This document shows, one piece after another, positions 1 to 12,108 of a DNA stretch of 64,000 bases (position 1 is the first letter of the stretch; the number at the start of each line of letters is the position of its first letter). Location of the stretch: the NCBI RefSeq assembly GCF_020080835.1, contig NC_058161.1, positions 17,349,603 through 17,413,602 on the forward strand, read 5' to 3'. A program made the translations under genes and the position numbers. The notes below the pieces were generated by a model. That model was not told the origin of the DNA. It worked only from the letters and a program-made list of their open reading frames with translations, and searched no databases. The DNA is from Cotesia glomerata. Its lineage: Eukaryota > Arthropoda > Insecta > Hymenoptera > Braconidae.

Positions 1-409
1 AAATTTTTATATTTGATCAAGATTTTTAGATACTTCAGGGAAGCAGCGCCACCTACTTCAGCGGAGAAAAAAATTTTCTCACCTTGAGAAAATTTTTCTT
101 TTGAATATTTGATACCATTTTATATTATTTTAGCGTGCAATCATACATATTGAATGAAAAAAAATGATTCAATATTATTTGATCTTTCTATTTGACATGT
201 TAATCAACAAAAATATTAAAGAAAATTTACTTCTATCTTTATATTTAATTTTTTGGAGCAAGAGACTGAATTTTCTCAAAACAAGAAGATTTTCTTGACT
301 TTATAAATTTTCTTGGATCAAGATACGTATTTCTTAAAGTTTTTTTCGCTCAAGAAAATAATGAGGAAGAAAAATATTTTCTTGGCTCAAGTGATCCTTT
401 TTTTCTGTG
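1..409. mobile_element. MITE-like fragment with CTTGG..CAAGA motifs, cut by window start
   Basis: The stretch is AT-rich with repeated pieces like CTTGGATCAAGA and TTTTCTTGGCTCAAG. It ends in TTTTTTCTGTG followed by TA, the same kind of end (CTGTG|TA) as other inverted-repeat elements in this window. Related CAAGA/CTTGG text recurs near 56620-56715. The left end lies outside the window, so length and family are unknown. Confidence 0.35.
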
Positions 410-1349
410 TACGATGATGTGAGTGAACTTATTTCATATCGAATAATCTGTCAGGCACAAAATATATTTCAATAACTCTTATTTTGTTTAACATATTAAA
501 TAATAACATTAAAAATAATCTTTCCGGGACGTCCGTGTGTCTGTATTTATGGATCCGTATATGTGGCAGAGAAATTGCTCGAAAAAATTATCATACTGGA
601 ATAATTTTTTTTTTATCATCTAAAGAAACCCACTAAGGACTTAATCAATTAATATAACCGTTGAATTCACTGTCGTTTAATTATTGTTTATAAGAAACTA
701 AGATACGACTGTGTATTTGTATATCTATACATACATTTTATTATAGTATTTTATTTGTTCACCTTAGAATTATGGTGCCACTAAACCATAGCAGAATTTT
801 CTGTTTTTTATTATTTTGTTTTTTGCATTTTATTTTAATAAATTTTATTATGTAAAATAAAATAATGAGGCGTGCAGTTTTGGATGTTCTAAATTTTTTT
901 TTTATATACCTCATTTTTTTTTTTTACTCTGAAATGTAGCATTTTTTAATAAATTCTCTTTATAAAAATTTAGTTCTTAAGAAATCATAAAAATTTTCAT
1001 ATAAAAGTTAATTTCTGTAACATCAAAGTAATTAATTTTATTTAATTGAACGTAGTAATATTAATAATTTATTATTTTATATTTTTAACGTTAGTATTTG
1101 TCAACAAGACTTGAAAACAAAAAAATATTTATGGAAATTTAGTTCAATGTTTTAAAGTCAAATTTTTAGAAAAAAATGTAATTAATATTTACAGAATTAA
1201 ATTTGAGATAATTTGTTGGAGTGTAATTTATATAACTTTTAAAAATTTTCTGACATTCTTTGAAATTCTCGAATTTTTATCAAATTTTCCGATCTAAAAT
1301 TTATGAACTTTTTTAAAATGTCACCAAATTTTCTGAAATTCTATAAAAC
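410..1349. other. AT-rich intergenic DNA, no gene seen
   Basis: No credible coding region. At about 866-883 there is ATGAGGCGTGCAGTTTTGGA, which matches in inverted orientation the terminus of the element at 13054-15653 and 19836-20905, so a remnant of that family is present. The rest is low-complexity A/T. Confidence 0.5.
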
Positions 1350-2715
1350 TATAAAATATTTGGTAATTATACAGAAGTGGGGCTCTATCTATTTAAAATA
1401 TTCTAAAAAATCGAAAAATTGATCTTTTAGAATATTTTTTTTTCAAATCGTTCTTCTTTACGACGGATTTAAAATAAAAATTATAAAAAATATGAAAATT
1501 AAATATTTTGGTGAGTTTGTTTCATGTAAAAGTTCAAAAATTAACGATTTCAAAAATTTATAAATTATGATAATCAGAATTTTTTTTTCTAATTTATTAT
1601 ATTTTTATCGCTTTTTAAGAAAAAAAATATTTCAATAACCGGAAAAAAATAGCATCGTCATCATTTTATTGAAAAACACTTAAAATCCGAAATTTTTGAA
1701 CTTTTAAATGAAAAAAAATTAGAAAAATGGTTGACCCTGAAGGCCATTCCTGCAACTTCCCGCTGATTCCATACCTACGCGCTCAAAATTGCACCTATGA
1801 TGTCTTTGAGCTCTCTGAGCTCAAAAATACAATTTTTGTTTTATTTTGAGCTCTCTAAGCTCAAAGAAATAGTTTTCTTAGCTTTTGAGCTCTTCGAAAG
1901 TCTGATAGAAGTTTAATAACACACTATTTTTTAAATTTTTAAACTGCAATAACTTTGGAATGAATGATCCGATTTCTACGTGGTTGGCGGTGTTCAATCT
2001 TCAAGTTGAATTTAATCGAACTATAAACTTAGGATTAATTCCGAAAAAAAACGTTTTTCGGTTTTCTTTTGTCAACGATAACTCACGAACGAATCAACCG
2101 ATTTTGATCGGATTAGTGGCGATCGACGTGGTTTTTTAATGTTAAAAGCTGATTAGTTTTTGGAATCGATCGGTAAAGCCGTTTAAAAGTTATTAAAAAA
2201 AAACCACATTTGAAAAAAATTTTTCGTAGTTTTTTTGAGATTTCTCAAAATCTACCGGTCCAAATCGGTCCAAATTATATTCAAAATCTAAGTTCCGTCA
2301 AACCCTTTCGAATGGCACCAACCGCGATAAAATCGGTCAAGCCATTCAAAAATTATGAGAGGTTTACATACATACACACACACACGCGCGCGCGCGTACA
2401 GACGTACAGACACCATCGCGGGGGTAGTCGGGGAAGCTTCCTGAGACCTTGAAATATCGAGATCTAGTGTAAACTCAATTTTTGCAAAACGGGGTAAAAC
2501 CAATAACTTCCCGATTTTTGAAAATCTTCAATTTTCTTAGCGGGAAGTTAAAAAATCATCAAAATATTCAATTTTCATACTTTTTTTCTTTTTTATCATA
2601 AATCCGCTGTGAAGAACAATTTAAAAAAAAAATTCAAGCAGATCAATTTTTCGATTCTTTACACTCAAAAGTAGGTGGAGCTCCACTTCTGCATAATTAC
2701 CAAATATTCTAAAAT
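1350..2715. repeat. Long palindromic (foldback-type) element
   Basis: About 150-170 bp at 1350-1525 is repeated in inverted orientation at about 2560-2715. Paired landmarks are GGTAATTATACAGAAGTGG against CCACTTCTGCATAATTACC, and ATCGAAAAATTGATC against GATCAATTTTTCGAT. The arms flank another inverted-repeat element (1754-2549), so this is either one composite foldback element or two nested ones. A short CA/CG dinucleotide run lies near 2373-2397. Confidence 0.6.
1754..2549. mobile_element. Non-autonomous element with AACTTCCCGC termini
   Basis: The sequence begins AACTTCCCGCT and ends AGCGGGAAGTT, a terminal inverted repeat of about 10 bp. A second AACTTCCCG at about 2504 makes a subterminal hairpin with the right end. 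The interior contains AATAACTTTGGAATGAATGATCC-type text that recurs near 5715-5760. No transposase frame is present, so it would need trans-acting enzymes. I recall this terminus as common in hymenopteran repeats, but I cannot check that here. Confidence 0.55.
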
Positions 2716-3690
2716 TTACTGATATAAAATTTATAAATTTTCCGATATTTCATGATATTTATGAATTTTTTTTTTAATTTTACAATATTTTCCGAAGTTC
2801 TATCAAATATTCTAATATTTCATAAAATTTTTTAATATCCTACGAAATATATAAACTTTCCAAAAATTTCTCAACATTTTCTGGAATTTATGGACTTTTT
2901 TAAAATTTTCTTTAATTCTAAGAAATTTAAGTTTTTGAAAAAATTCATTCAAATTTTATGTCCTTTTCTGATGTTCTATGAAAATTTGAAACATTTATAA
3001 AATGCTAAGAAATTTATGAGCTATTAAAATTTATGAAAAATCGTATCAAAACAAATTAACAACGACGTAATAGGTATTGATTTTATTCCACTAAATTTGC
3101 GATTCATAAGAGTTATTATTGTCAACTCAGCATAATATCCAAATTTCCCTTTTTTTTTTTGCAATTAATATTTCACTAGTCAGATACGACAAAAGACTTA
3201 CCAAGAACCTGAACTATGATATTTGGACATTATTGGAATAAAATAGATTATCTAAATGTAGAACAGATAAAAACGCCTCAGGGGTCCGCGGTTATGTTTC
3301 AAAAAGGCGTGGTCCACCGTTCTATATTCCGATGAAAGTGATAAATCATGAATTAATCATTAACTTATGCATAAACTAAACTAAATAATTCATCAATAAA
3401 CTGCTTCTCGCTCTCACTTATTTTTAAAGCTGATATACCTACGGAAGATAAACATCTTCGACGTCTCCAAACATTTAGAAAAACTTTCAAATATCAAACA
3501 CTAAATACCTAAGACAAATACTTATCATACCGGATTATTATTGACCGTATTATGTCATTGCACTGATACAATTTCACTCGTAATAATAAAAAGAAAGTCA
3601 CATCCCCTCCCACTAGAGGATCGAATACATTCAAAAATAGCCGAAACTAAAATATTAACTCTACTCTTTCGATCAAGGTTCGGGATTTCG
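2716..3690. other. AT-rich intergenic DNA upstream of the cuticular gene
   Basis: No coding region or clear repeat. The last 300 bp precede the promoter at 3691 and would hold upstream control sites of the cuticular protein gene, but no specific site can be named. Confidence 0.5.
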
Positions 3691-3726
3691 TATAAAAAGA
3701 CACCGCGACAAAAAAATTGTATCAGT
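3691..3726 (+). promoter_or_regulatory. TATA box and arthropod initiator of the cuticular gene
   Basis: TATAAAAAG starts at 3691 and an arthropod-type initiator TCAGT lies at 3722-3726. The spacing of about 30 bp is the usual one. The start codon follows at 3786, leaving a 5' leader of about 60 nt. This is the clearest core promoter in the window. Confidence 0.75.
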
Positions 3727-3785
3727 AACTTTCCAGATCTTTTGACTAGACAGTTGCTAATAGAAGATTAAATACCATTTTTACA

Positions 3786-5290
3786 ATGGCTTTCAAGGTA
3801 TTTTTTTATTTTTATATTCAATTAATTTAATGTCGAATTTATACTCAGTAATTTTCAATATTTTCAATTATTTTTATACGAATTTTATTTTATTAGATTG
3901 ACTAATTGGAAAATTTAAAATTTTTTAAATATTGGAAAATTAAAAATTTTCAAAACTTGTAAAATTATTTTTAACAATTATTGCAATGAAAAGTTAGCTG
4001 TTTAAAAACTTGTTTAGAAATTTTTAAAGTTTTGAAATGTAAAAATTAGGAAAATTTTAAATTATTCTTAACATTTATGTTATTACTAATTTTAATTTTG
4101 GTAATTAGCGTAAATACTAAAAATTTTTAAAATTTTCAAAAATTGAAAAATTTTGACAAAAATTGTACTTTAAGTAGTTCGAATACTTATCTAAAAATTT
4201 CAAAATTTGTGAAATTATTTTTAACAATTATTGTAATAAAAAATTAATTCTTAGCTGTTTAAAAACTTTTTTAGAAATTTTGAAATGTAAAAATTTCGAA
4301 AATTTTTAACTATTCTCAACATTTATGTTATTACTGATTTCAACTTTGGTAATTAGCGTACATACTAAAAATTGTTGAAATTTCAAAAATTAAAAAATTT
4401 TGATAAAAATTGTACTTCAAGTAGTTCGAGTTCTTGTCTAAAAATTTTAAAATTTTCACCCCTAAAATTTTGAAATGTCCAGATATAAAAAACTTTTTAC
4501 TTATTCTTAACAATTATTTTAACAAAAATTATATTCTAATGTTTCAATATTTATCTAAAAATTTCAAATTCAAAATCTTTTTCCTTTTTATTTAACCAAT
4601 AAATTAACCAAAAAAAAAAATTTCCAGTTAATGTTAATCTGCGCATTGTTGGCTGGCGCAAAAGCCAACAGCGTTTCAACTTCAGACAACATTTACCGTA
4701 GCCATGGCAACTTGGCCCAAGTGTCAACAGAGAGCAAGACAGTAGAGACCCCTTACTCGAGTAGCAGTAAAACAGACGTGAGGCTGAGCAACCCGTCGGT
4801 ATACGTGTCAGGAATAGCAGCTCCAGAAGTAAATATCTCGCCAGCGACCTTTACCAAGACAATAGTCCACCCTTACCCAGTGACTCACCATTACCAACAG
4901 AGCTACAGTGCACCCTCTTACCAACAGAGCTACAGTGCCCCCTCCTACTACTCAGCTCCAGTTGCCAAGTACGAGGTTCCAGTCGTGAAATACGCCGCTC
5001 CAGTAGCCAAATACGTCGCCCCAGTAGCTAAATACGCCGCTCCAGCTTACCCCGTCCCGGTTGCCCAGCACGTTTACTCAGCGGCACCCTCAGTGTACAC
5101 AGCTTCATCTGTCAATCACCACGAACCGGTCTACGCTCATCAAGCTCAAGCAGCACCCATCTACGCGGCGCCACACTACTATTCTCAGCAAGTAGCGCAA
5201 CCTGTCGTCAAAGTTGCCTACTCTCCAGCTTCTGAAGTCACTCACTTCAGCTACAACAATGTCAACGACCATGTCAACTACTCTTGGTAA
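3786..5290 (+). CDS. Secreted low-complexity cuticular protein (two exons)
   Basis: Exon 1 is 3786-3797 (Met-Ala-Phe-Lys) ending at AAG|GTATTT. Exon 2 is 4628-5290 after TTTCCAG. They join in phase 0 into 224 residues. The joined start MAFKLMLICALLAGAKA reads as a signal peptide, which the second exon alone lacks in full. The mature part is rich in Ala, Pro, Val, Tyr and Ser, with APVAKY-type repeats (residues about 115-145) and two YQQSYSAPS units. A four-residue first exon ahead of a low-complexity secreted protein is a common layout of insect cuticle genes. There is no Rebers-Riddiford chitin-binding consensus, so it fits the low-complexity cuticular group. The role as structural cuticle protein is by family resemblance. 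Confidence 0.8.
3955..4440 (+). repeat. Tandem duplication inside the cuticular gene intron
   Basis: Two units of about 245 bp follow each other in the first intron. Shared landmarks are TATTTTTAACAATTATTG, TTAGCTGTTTAAAAACTT, ATTTATGTTATTACT and GGTAATTAGCGTA. The copies have clearly diverged by substitutions and small indels. It lengthens the intron but carries no coding sequence. Confidence 0.7.
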
Positions 5291-5301
5291 TTTTGTGATC
5301 C

Positions 5302-5366
5302 AATAAATCTAAGGCAAATGTAATTACTACTTATTAATTGTATTAATAATAATTATAATCAATAAA
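5302..5366 (+). terminator. Polyadenylation signals of the cuticular gene
   Basis: AATAAA occurs at 5302-5307, 12 nt after the stop codon, and again at 5361-5366. Either could direct cleavage. Confidence 0.55.
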
Positions 5367-6258
5367 AATGTGATTTTATGAATTTTATATTGGTTGTTTA
5401 TTCTTATCACTTTCATCTTCATGAAAAGAACTTTGTTATTAAATTTAATTGTTCACTATTACAATTAAAAGTCAGTTTGGAAAATTCAAAAGTAAACGCC
5501 TCATAACACCCATTTTATTTTTAAAATAAAAATATATTGTTGAATAAAGTATCTAAAATTGTCAGTAAAATTAAATTAATGGCTCGCAAATCATCCGAGA
5601 TACTTGAAAAAATAGTTTTTCTTCAAAAATTAATGTATTTTATTAATTTATTTAATCAACAGTTGAAACTAACAAATATCTCCGAACTCAAAAGCCTGAT
5701 GAAGTTTGATAAAACACTATTTTTTTAATTTTTAAACCGCAATAACTTTTGAATGAATAACACGCAATAATGTAAAAAAAAGTATTTTAATAATGGTGTT
5801 AAAATAACATGGATCAAAAATTAACACCGTGAGAATTTCACACTATTATTTCACGCTACACGGCCGTGTAAAGTGCTCCGGGTCCATTCTTACTCCGAAA
5901 TTTTTTACAGTGTATTTATTTTAATTAAAAATTTTTATCTACTTAATATTTTATTATTTTAAACTTCCTAAATTAAATATTAACTTTTTTCAATTATTTA
6001 TTTTTAATTATTATTAAACATAAAAAGTTTAATTGTAAAAATTGTGTTAGTTAGAATTTATCAAAACCGGAAAATTTGTAACACCGTACACCGCATGGAC
6101 TCACGCCGGTTTTTTTTTAGGTAGATTTGATAGAAATCAATCTTTTACATTGGTCCTCATGTCGGAATTTACTCGTAATATCTCTTAACTAGTCGAGTAA
6201 AGCTCAAAAATAACCAAAAATAACGTTAGTTAAAAATTTATATATGCATGTATATATA
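5367..6258. other. Intergenic DNA with repeat remnants
   Basis: No gene. Text at 5478-5508 (TTTGGAAAATTCAAAAG..ACGCCTCATAA) resembles the terminus of the element at 13054-15653. Text at 5690-5760 (GATAAAACACTATTTTTT, AATAACTTTTGAATGAAT) matches the interior of the AACTTCCCGC element at 1754-2549. Both look like decayed fragments. Confidence 0.45.
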
Positions 6259-9044
6259 TTAGGGTGCTTTTTTTTTTGCGACTATTTTTTTTTTTTCGTT
6301 TCCATCCCGAAATTTTGTTGGAAATACACCCAAAAAAATTCCCTGAAAGTTTGAGCCCTTAATATTAATATTAAGTACTCCTACACAGCGTGTGAAGATT
6401 TCCCATTTGAAATATACGAGAACTTTCATTTTTTTTTTTTAAATTTCTATAGCTCAGTGGCATTTCATAGCATCACTTTGACCATGGACGGGTTTTTTTC
6501 AGAATTGAATGCTCTACAAAAGTGTCCATTGTCGCGAAGTCGTAACTCATACTGGCGGGGTAGTACGGACCACCAAACCGAATTTTTTATAGAATTCTTG
6601 TTTTTTCACTCATTATCTCATAAACAACAAGACATACAGAAAAAATGTTAATGATAATTTTGTAGGAAATTCAATTCTCTACAAAAAAGGTTCTCAGCAC
6701 CAAATCACTAAGATCGATATTTTCTGAGATATTAATCATTGAAGTTTACGTAGCATTGAATTTCCACAAAATGTTGAATCAAATCTTAAAAATAATGATT
6801 TTTTATTCGTATCATAATTATAATTAGTAATTACTTATTGATCAAGTTACAAATTTAACGTAAAAATTTTTAATTGTATTTTTCTGAAGTTTTTATTTTT
6901 AAATAAATTTCTCATTTAAATCACCCCATAATATTTGAATTTATCATTTAATAATTCAATTTCAATGAAATTCTAGATAAAAATATATTGTGTATGATCA
7001 TTACGAATAATATAGGATGTTTCTTTGTTGCTGTGTATTGTGATACTGATTAATTGCGGTTTATTTTTCTTGCTCTGGTAGTACTACTGAGCTTTCACTT
7101 TACCTTGAATGCGTTCAACAAATTTCCCCTTTAATTGCAGCGCTTTCTTTGTTTTCGCGTACTAATCCCGCGAGAGTAAGAACAAAGCTTAGTGGGCATT
7201 GATCAGTGTGACGCCGTTGTATGTATACTTTGTTAAATTTGAGGTTAGGTCGACTTTAACCATCATTAAAATGAGTGAAAAAATTGGTAATAAAACTTGG
7301 AATTATTTAATTGGATTTGAAAGAAGCCAAATAAATAATAATAAGCTGCCTTCGTATCGTGACTTACTAAATTTTTTTATGTATAAACATCAGTCTTTAA
7401 AATTAACTATTCGAAATAGTGCTACTAGTGTTATTAACGATACTAATACTATTCGGGCTAGTTTCAAGATTCCAACTATACGTCCTCAGCACAGTCTTAC
7501 GAAGTTGGAAAAATTTTATGCCGAATATATAAAAGTGAAGACACATCACAAGAGGGAAAAAAATCGAAAGCACAAAAACAGAATGTTGAAAAGTTTAACC
7601 AAAAACTAGATAAATTGTTCGATATTTCGAATTCCACAATGGTTAAGAATTTGCCAAAAGAGCAGCAACAATTTCTGAATGAGTGTCAAAAGGGAAAAGA
7701 CAATCTTCACTCGCCCGTTACTAATTTCTTGCCGGTGGAAACTTTTCAGAATAAATCTGACACTGAACAGGAGATAACAAATGAAGATAATGAGAATAAT
7801 ACAGACGAAATTGGTTAGTTTCTTCTCACATACAACTATAAATTATCAAGCTCAACAATCAATCATTTTTAATAATCGAAAACAATTTCTTATAATTTAG
7901 ACTCATATTTTTTCTACTTACTTGTAAAATTTAATTCGCATTAAAATTCTAATTTTCTTAACCTCATTTTCTGAAAATTGAATTCTATATAATTTTTCAA
8001 TATTTTAAAATTTGTTTCTAGATTCATAACTTTTTTTCTAATTATTAGTCTATCATTTTGGTAAAATTTCTATCAAGTAAATCTGAATCAGTGAGATAAA
8101 TCAAAATTTATTCAATTTTGACAAAAATTTTGACTTGAATAAAAATTTGTTTTCGATTTTTGCAGTCGAAAATTCCCACGCTATTAAAAATTAAAGTCTC
8201 TGTAACCAATAAATTTAAAACACATATATATCATTTTGTCTTATTTTTATTGGGGAAAATTGACGGAAACTCAATTCAAAGAATATCTTTGCTTCTGGAT
8301 AACAGAAGCTGAATATAAAATTTGAAAAATATTTGAATCGATTGGGTTTATTTATTTAATTCTGAAAAAATTGTTTTAGGCATGAAATTATCGCAACATT
8401 CGATGCCAGCAAGTTTTTGTAGTCTATCATCAAATTCCAGTGGGTTGAAACGAACATATTCTGATTTTGAGGATGAACTCCCTGTACCTCCTAAAAGAAA
8501 AAATCAATATTTTTTAAGATTTGATTCAACATTTTGTGGAAATTCAATGCTAGGTAAACTTCAATGATTAATATCTCAGAAAATATCGATCTTAGTGATT
8601 TGGTGCTGAGGACCTTTTTTGTAGAGAATTGAATTTCCTACAAAATTATTATTTACATTTTTTCTGTATGTCTTGTTGTTTATGAGATAATGAGTGAAAA
8701 AACAAGAATTCTATAAAAAATTCGGTTTGGCGGTCCGTACTACCCCGTCAGTATGTGTTACGACTTCGCGACAATGGACACTTTTGTAGAGCATTTAATT
8801 CTGAAAAAAACCCGTCCATGGTCAAAGCGATGCTATAAAATGCCACTGAGCTATAGAAATTTAAAAAAAAAAAATGAAAGTTCTCGTATAATTCAAATGG
8901 GAAATCTTCACACGCTGTGTAGGAGTACTTAATATTAATATTAAGGGCTCAAACTTTCAGGGAATTTTTTTGGGTGTATTTCCAACAAAATTTCGGGATG
9001 GAAGCGAAAAAAAAAAATAGTCGCAAAAAAAAAAAGCACCCTAA
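6259..9044. mobile_element. 2.8 kb DNA element with ~530 bp terminal inverted repeats
   Basis: The left arm 6259-6793 (starting TTAGGGTGC) is repeated in inverted orientation at about 8505-9044 (ending GCACCCTAA). Landmarks such as TCCCTGAAAGTTTGAGCCCTT and TACACAGCGTGTGAAG pair across the element. The arms are nearly identical, so insertion is fairly recent. It sits in a TA microsatellite, which hides the target duplication. It encloses a frameshifted two-exon gene (7271-8567) whose second exon runs into the right arm. The family is not recognised; the long arms suggest a non-autonomous or decayed DNA transposon. Confidence 0.75.
7271..8567 (+). pseudogene. Frameshifted two-exon gene carried by the long-TIR element
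   Basis: Translation starts at the ATG at 7271 (MSEKIGNKTWNYLIG). The frame breaks in an A-run near 7558-7566. In the next frame the protein continues as KAQKQNVEKFNQKLDKLFDIS and on to ..DEIG at 7813. A plausible intron (ATTG|GTTAGT at 7814; TTGTTTTAG ending at 8379) joins in phase to 8380-8567, which encodes a Ser-rich stretch with PVPPKRK. The layout (LPS.RDLL.FF, K.KLDKLFDI, later KRK) resembles a domain I recall from uncharacterised arthropod proteins linked to mobile elements. It is broken by one base, either a true mutation or an assembly error in a homopolymer. Confidence 0.5.
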
Positions 9045-9059
9045 TATATATATATATAT

Positions 9060-10364
9060 TATAACGGGGTTTTGCCTGACCCGGGGATTTACCAAGCCAG
9101 GCTCACCGTTTATATTGGAAATTTTTGGCTTACTAAAAAAAAGAATTATTATTAAAAAAAGGGCGCCAGGAGAATGATCTCCAATTAATTACTACTGCGA
9201 CTTCGGCTAGCTTTTACCTCTTCCTCAGGGTGGCGGGCCATGCTGAAATACTCGTCATTAAAAAATAGGACAGCAAACTAAACGACAATTCTTAAAATTA
9301 CTCGAAATAAAGTCAGAAGAATTTAACAGAAAAAAATAACAATTTATTTAACAAAATATACGTCGGAGGTCGATATTAACTTTTAACAAAATTATTAAAA
9401 CGTCGTAACTTAACGTTTCTCTTAATTTTAAACCAAATTTAAAACGTCGTCACCTCAATTTTATTTCTCACACTCGCATTCATACATCGGCAATCACACT
9501 ATGTAATAACAGCATTACAAAAAAAAATAATCGTAAAGCGTTGAATCCTCGCATATTATTTTGTTAATCAGCATATTTTACAAAATTACAACGTGGACTC
9601 GAAACGCTGGATTCAACACTGAACAAGAACGTCGGCTTACCAAGCAATTGAGCGTCGTCCTCATCGTAGCATCTCGGAAAAGCTTCATGCGGTCGACTCG
9701 ATAAATAAATTATTTAAAAAAAAAAATAAATACTTCAATACAATTTATCAATTAATTTCAAGTGAACAAAATCGCGACAATAATTCGAAATTAACTTTAG
9801 GTTGCGGAGCGCGCAAAAGCGCGTCCGAATCCGTCAACAGTCCAGCCTCGAATCCCCTTTTTCATAGAGAAGTACCCGCTTCTTCCTTCGTTGAAGTTGG
9901 TGGCGCTAGTCTTCATTTCCATTGGAATTGATCCCCTCGATAGTTGATCTAGGTCCGTATAACAGTCAACGGACCTCCACGACAGTCTTTAGTCACCTCT
10001 GCTCCTGCAGTACTGACTAACTAACTGTCATCGATGGTGATCGTCGTATTGGAACGTGCGGCAATGCAGCGTCGATTGTCCTCAGACCTCTCGGGTGCTT
10101 ATGCCGCTCGGTGCCTCGCTCGCTTCGGTACTCGCTTATTATCGTCGTAGCTCTATCCTTGTCGCTCCAATGCATAGCCTCGTACTCGCTCTGACTCCCT
10201 CTGTCTTCGTTACTCGCCCAGCGTTACGTATTTATACAAAATAATTCATAAAAATTAGTAAAATTTTCATTCATTCACACATAACATTCACGACGTTGGA
10301 TTCGAGCCTAGAAGGCTATAATACCCCAAGTATTGGGCGTCAAATAAAAATCTACCACGTTACA
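9060..10364 (-). mobile_element. Probable solo LTR (minus strand)
   Basis: Read on the minus strand the block starts TGTAACGTGGTAG at 10364 and ends CCCCGTTATA at 9060. That is the LTR terminal pattern TG..CA with one change at the end. A minus-strand TATA motif (TTGTATAAATA near 10238-10227) would be its promoter. It is GC-richer than its surroundings and has no open frame for gag or pol. It lies in the same TA run that flanks the 6259-9044 element, so the target duplication cannot be read. Confidence 0.5.
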
Positions 10365-10957
10365 ATATATATATATATATATATTTATACAATCTTCTTG
10401 CTTTTTTATTTTATTAATTGTACATGAACGACACTGAATTACCTAACTATTCGCATTCAGTGACCTACAATTCTCCTCAAGAATTAAAAAAAAAAAAATT
10501 TATTTAATTAATGCATTTTTTCGAAAGTTAGAGTGTTTACAGAGTTTTCAGGGTTTTATACATGACGGACAGGAAAATTTTTTGACCGATTTTGATGTTT
10601 TTTTTTGTTTCTAGTGCACTAAATCAATTTTTGGAAAGTGTAAAATTAATCTCCATTAAATTATCTTGACAACAGTATGAAAAATATCTTGATTCCGGAA
10701 CTAACAAGACTATAATAATGAAAATAGTTACCGAAATGAGGCGAAAAAAATTTTTCGATCGTAAAGCACTCTCTGATGCTTCGCATCATGAGTCATGCAA
10801 AAAATTTCTTTCATTCAAAATAATTATCAATAGTTTATCTCACACGAAATTCTTATTTTCATGAATTATTACGATTTTTCAATAATATCCGCCTTAAAGC
10901 CATTTAAGCATAAGATGTTGGCGATTCTTAAAGTGACCTAACAAAAGATTCTTTAAT

Positions 10958-11233
10958 TTATAAATAACTACGTAATTGTTTCTTCAGACTATACTCATTA
11001 TAAAGTCCTTTGCATTTTCTGTCGATCATAGCTGATCTTTTAAGCCACTTAGCATTAACTTCAAAATCATCTAAATTTCTTTTGTGTCTTTTCAGTCTTC
11101 GAAGACCTTTCAATAAAGGGGAAAAGGAAGGAGTATTTATTCCGCTAGCGGGTCGTTTAGTCGGAAAATCATTAAAAGAATTGTTACGTTTTCGATTTAA
11201 CCTAGTGTAGTTCATGTCGTTTTCAGTTTTCAA
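10958..11233 (-). pseudogene. Partial inverted copy of the MGNASS-gene C-terminus
   Basis: This 91-codon minus-strand frame matches the C-terminal part of the plus-strand protein at 11508-12092 (KTENDMN.TR..., then FP.KR.ASGINTPS). It then continues for about 50 more residues with a basic stretch (RRLKRHKRN) that the plus copy lacks. Homology reaches upstream of its first Met to about 11255, where it stops without the N-terminal part. It may preserve the ancestral C-terminus, with the plus-strand copy carrying a deletion of roughly 300 bp. Confidence 0.45.
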
Positions 11234-11507
11234 CGGTTCTAATGATTTTGGCTTGTAATTTGCTTCGCATTATGATTCATGCATTAAATTCTACATCACT
11301 ATATCTCAATAATCTTTTATTAGTTTTACACAACAAATAACTAAATGCGCACAGAAAATACTAAGACGATCCATAATTGACGTAATGAATTCAATTGCTA
11401 ATCAGAAACTGGACGATGCTTTGTTGGAAACCATTGCAATACATAAAGTTATTTTTATAGAAAACAGCCGATTTTTGAAACTTAATATAAATATTTAAAA
11501 AGTAATT

Positions 11508-12092
11508 ATGGGCAACGCTTCATCCCAATCAACCGAACAGAAGGTCGAAGATGAAACCTTCGAGGTTGAACCTGAGTCTCCAGAATCAAAACAAAGACAC
11601 ATGAATCCAACTCAGATTCGTTTAAAAAGAACACTTAGTAACCCCGATAGTGATATCAGTTCAAAAATGTCTCGTTCGAATGATCAAGAAGTTCCTGACA
11701 ATGGAGATAGCGATCGGGAAGATTCGACTACCCGAGACAGTGAATCTTATCAAACTGACAGCTCATCTAATGACGGTCAACAAGTTCCAAGCCGTTTCGG
11801 ATCTAGAACCCAAAGTTCAGAAAGTTTAAACGACGTACCGATGACTGAACTTTCATCAATAAATAATCAGAAATACCGGGCTGATAATTATGATCAACAA
11901 TCACAGCGGTTAAGACCTAACGTGACAAATTACAAGCAAGGATCGTTAGAATCATTGAAGACTGAAAACGACATGAACTGGACGAGGCCAAATCTAAAAG
12001 GTAGTAATGCTTCTGATGATTTTCCGAGTAAACGACACGCTAGCGGAATAAATACTCCTTCCAGTTCGATAAAAAAATGTGATAATTTATGA
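11508..12092 (+). CDS. Orphan hydrophilic protein with N-myristoylation-type start
   Basis: 194 residues. The start MGNASSQS fits the N-myristoylation pattern (Gly2, Ser6). The rest is polar, rich in Ser, Asp, Glu, Gln and Asn, with no hydrophobic segment or known domain, and looks disordered. A C-terminal block (LKTENDMNWTRPN..) is shared with the inverted copy at 10958-11233. The last residues (IKKCDNL) arise where the plus copy jumps to the arm's 3' flank, so the C-terminus is probably truncated. It sits in the middle of an inverted duplication, so it may be a mobile-element gene or a captured host gene. Function unknown; membrane anchoring is only inferred. Confidence 0.5.
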   Translation: MGNASSQSTEQKVEDETFEVEPESPESKQRHMNPTQIRLKRTLSNPDSDISSKMSRSNDQEVPDNGDSDREDSTTRDSESYQTDSSSNDGQQVPSRFGSRTQSSESLNDVPMTELSSINNQKYRADNYDQQSQRLRPNVTNYKQGSLESLKTENDMNWTRPNLKGSNASDDFPSKRHASGINTPSSSIKKCDNL

Positions 12093-12108
12093 AAATAAGA
12101 ATTTTGTG

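Noticed and set aside
2210..2503. Open frames over the CA/CG dinucleotide run on both strands
   Set aside because: They lie inside a non-autonomous repeat and have low-complexity translations.
3541..3771. 76-codon frame overlapping the cuticular promoter
   Set aside because: It runs across the TATA box and initiator of the downstream gene and has no recognisable features.
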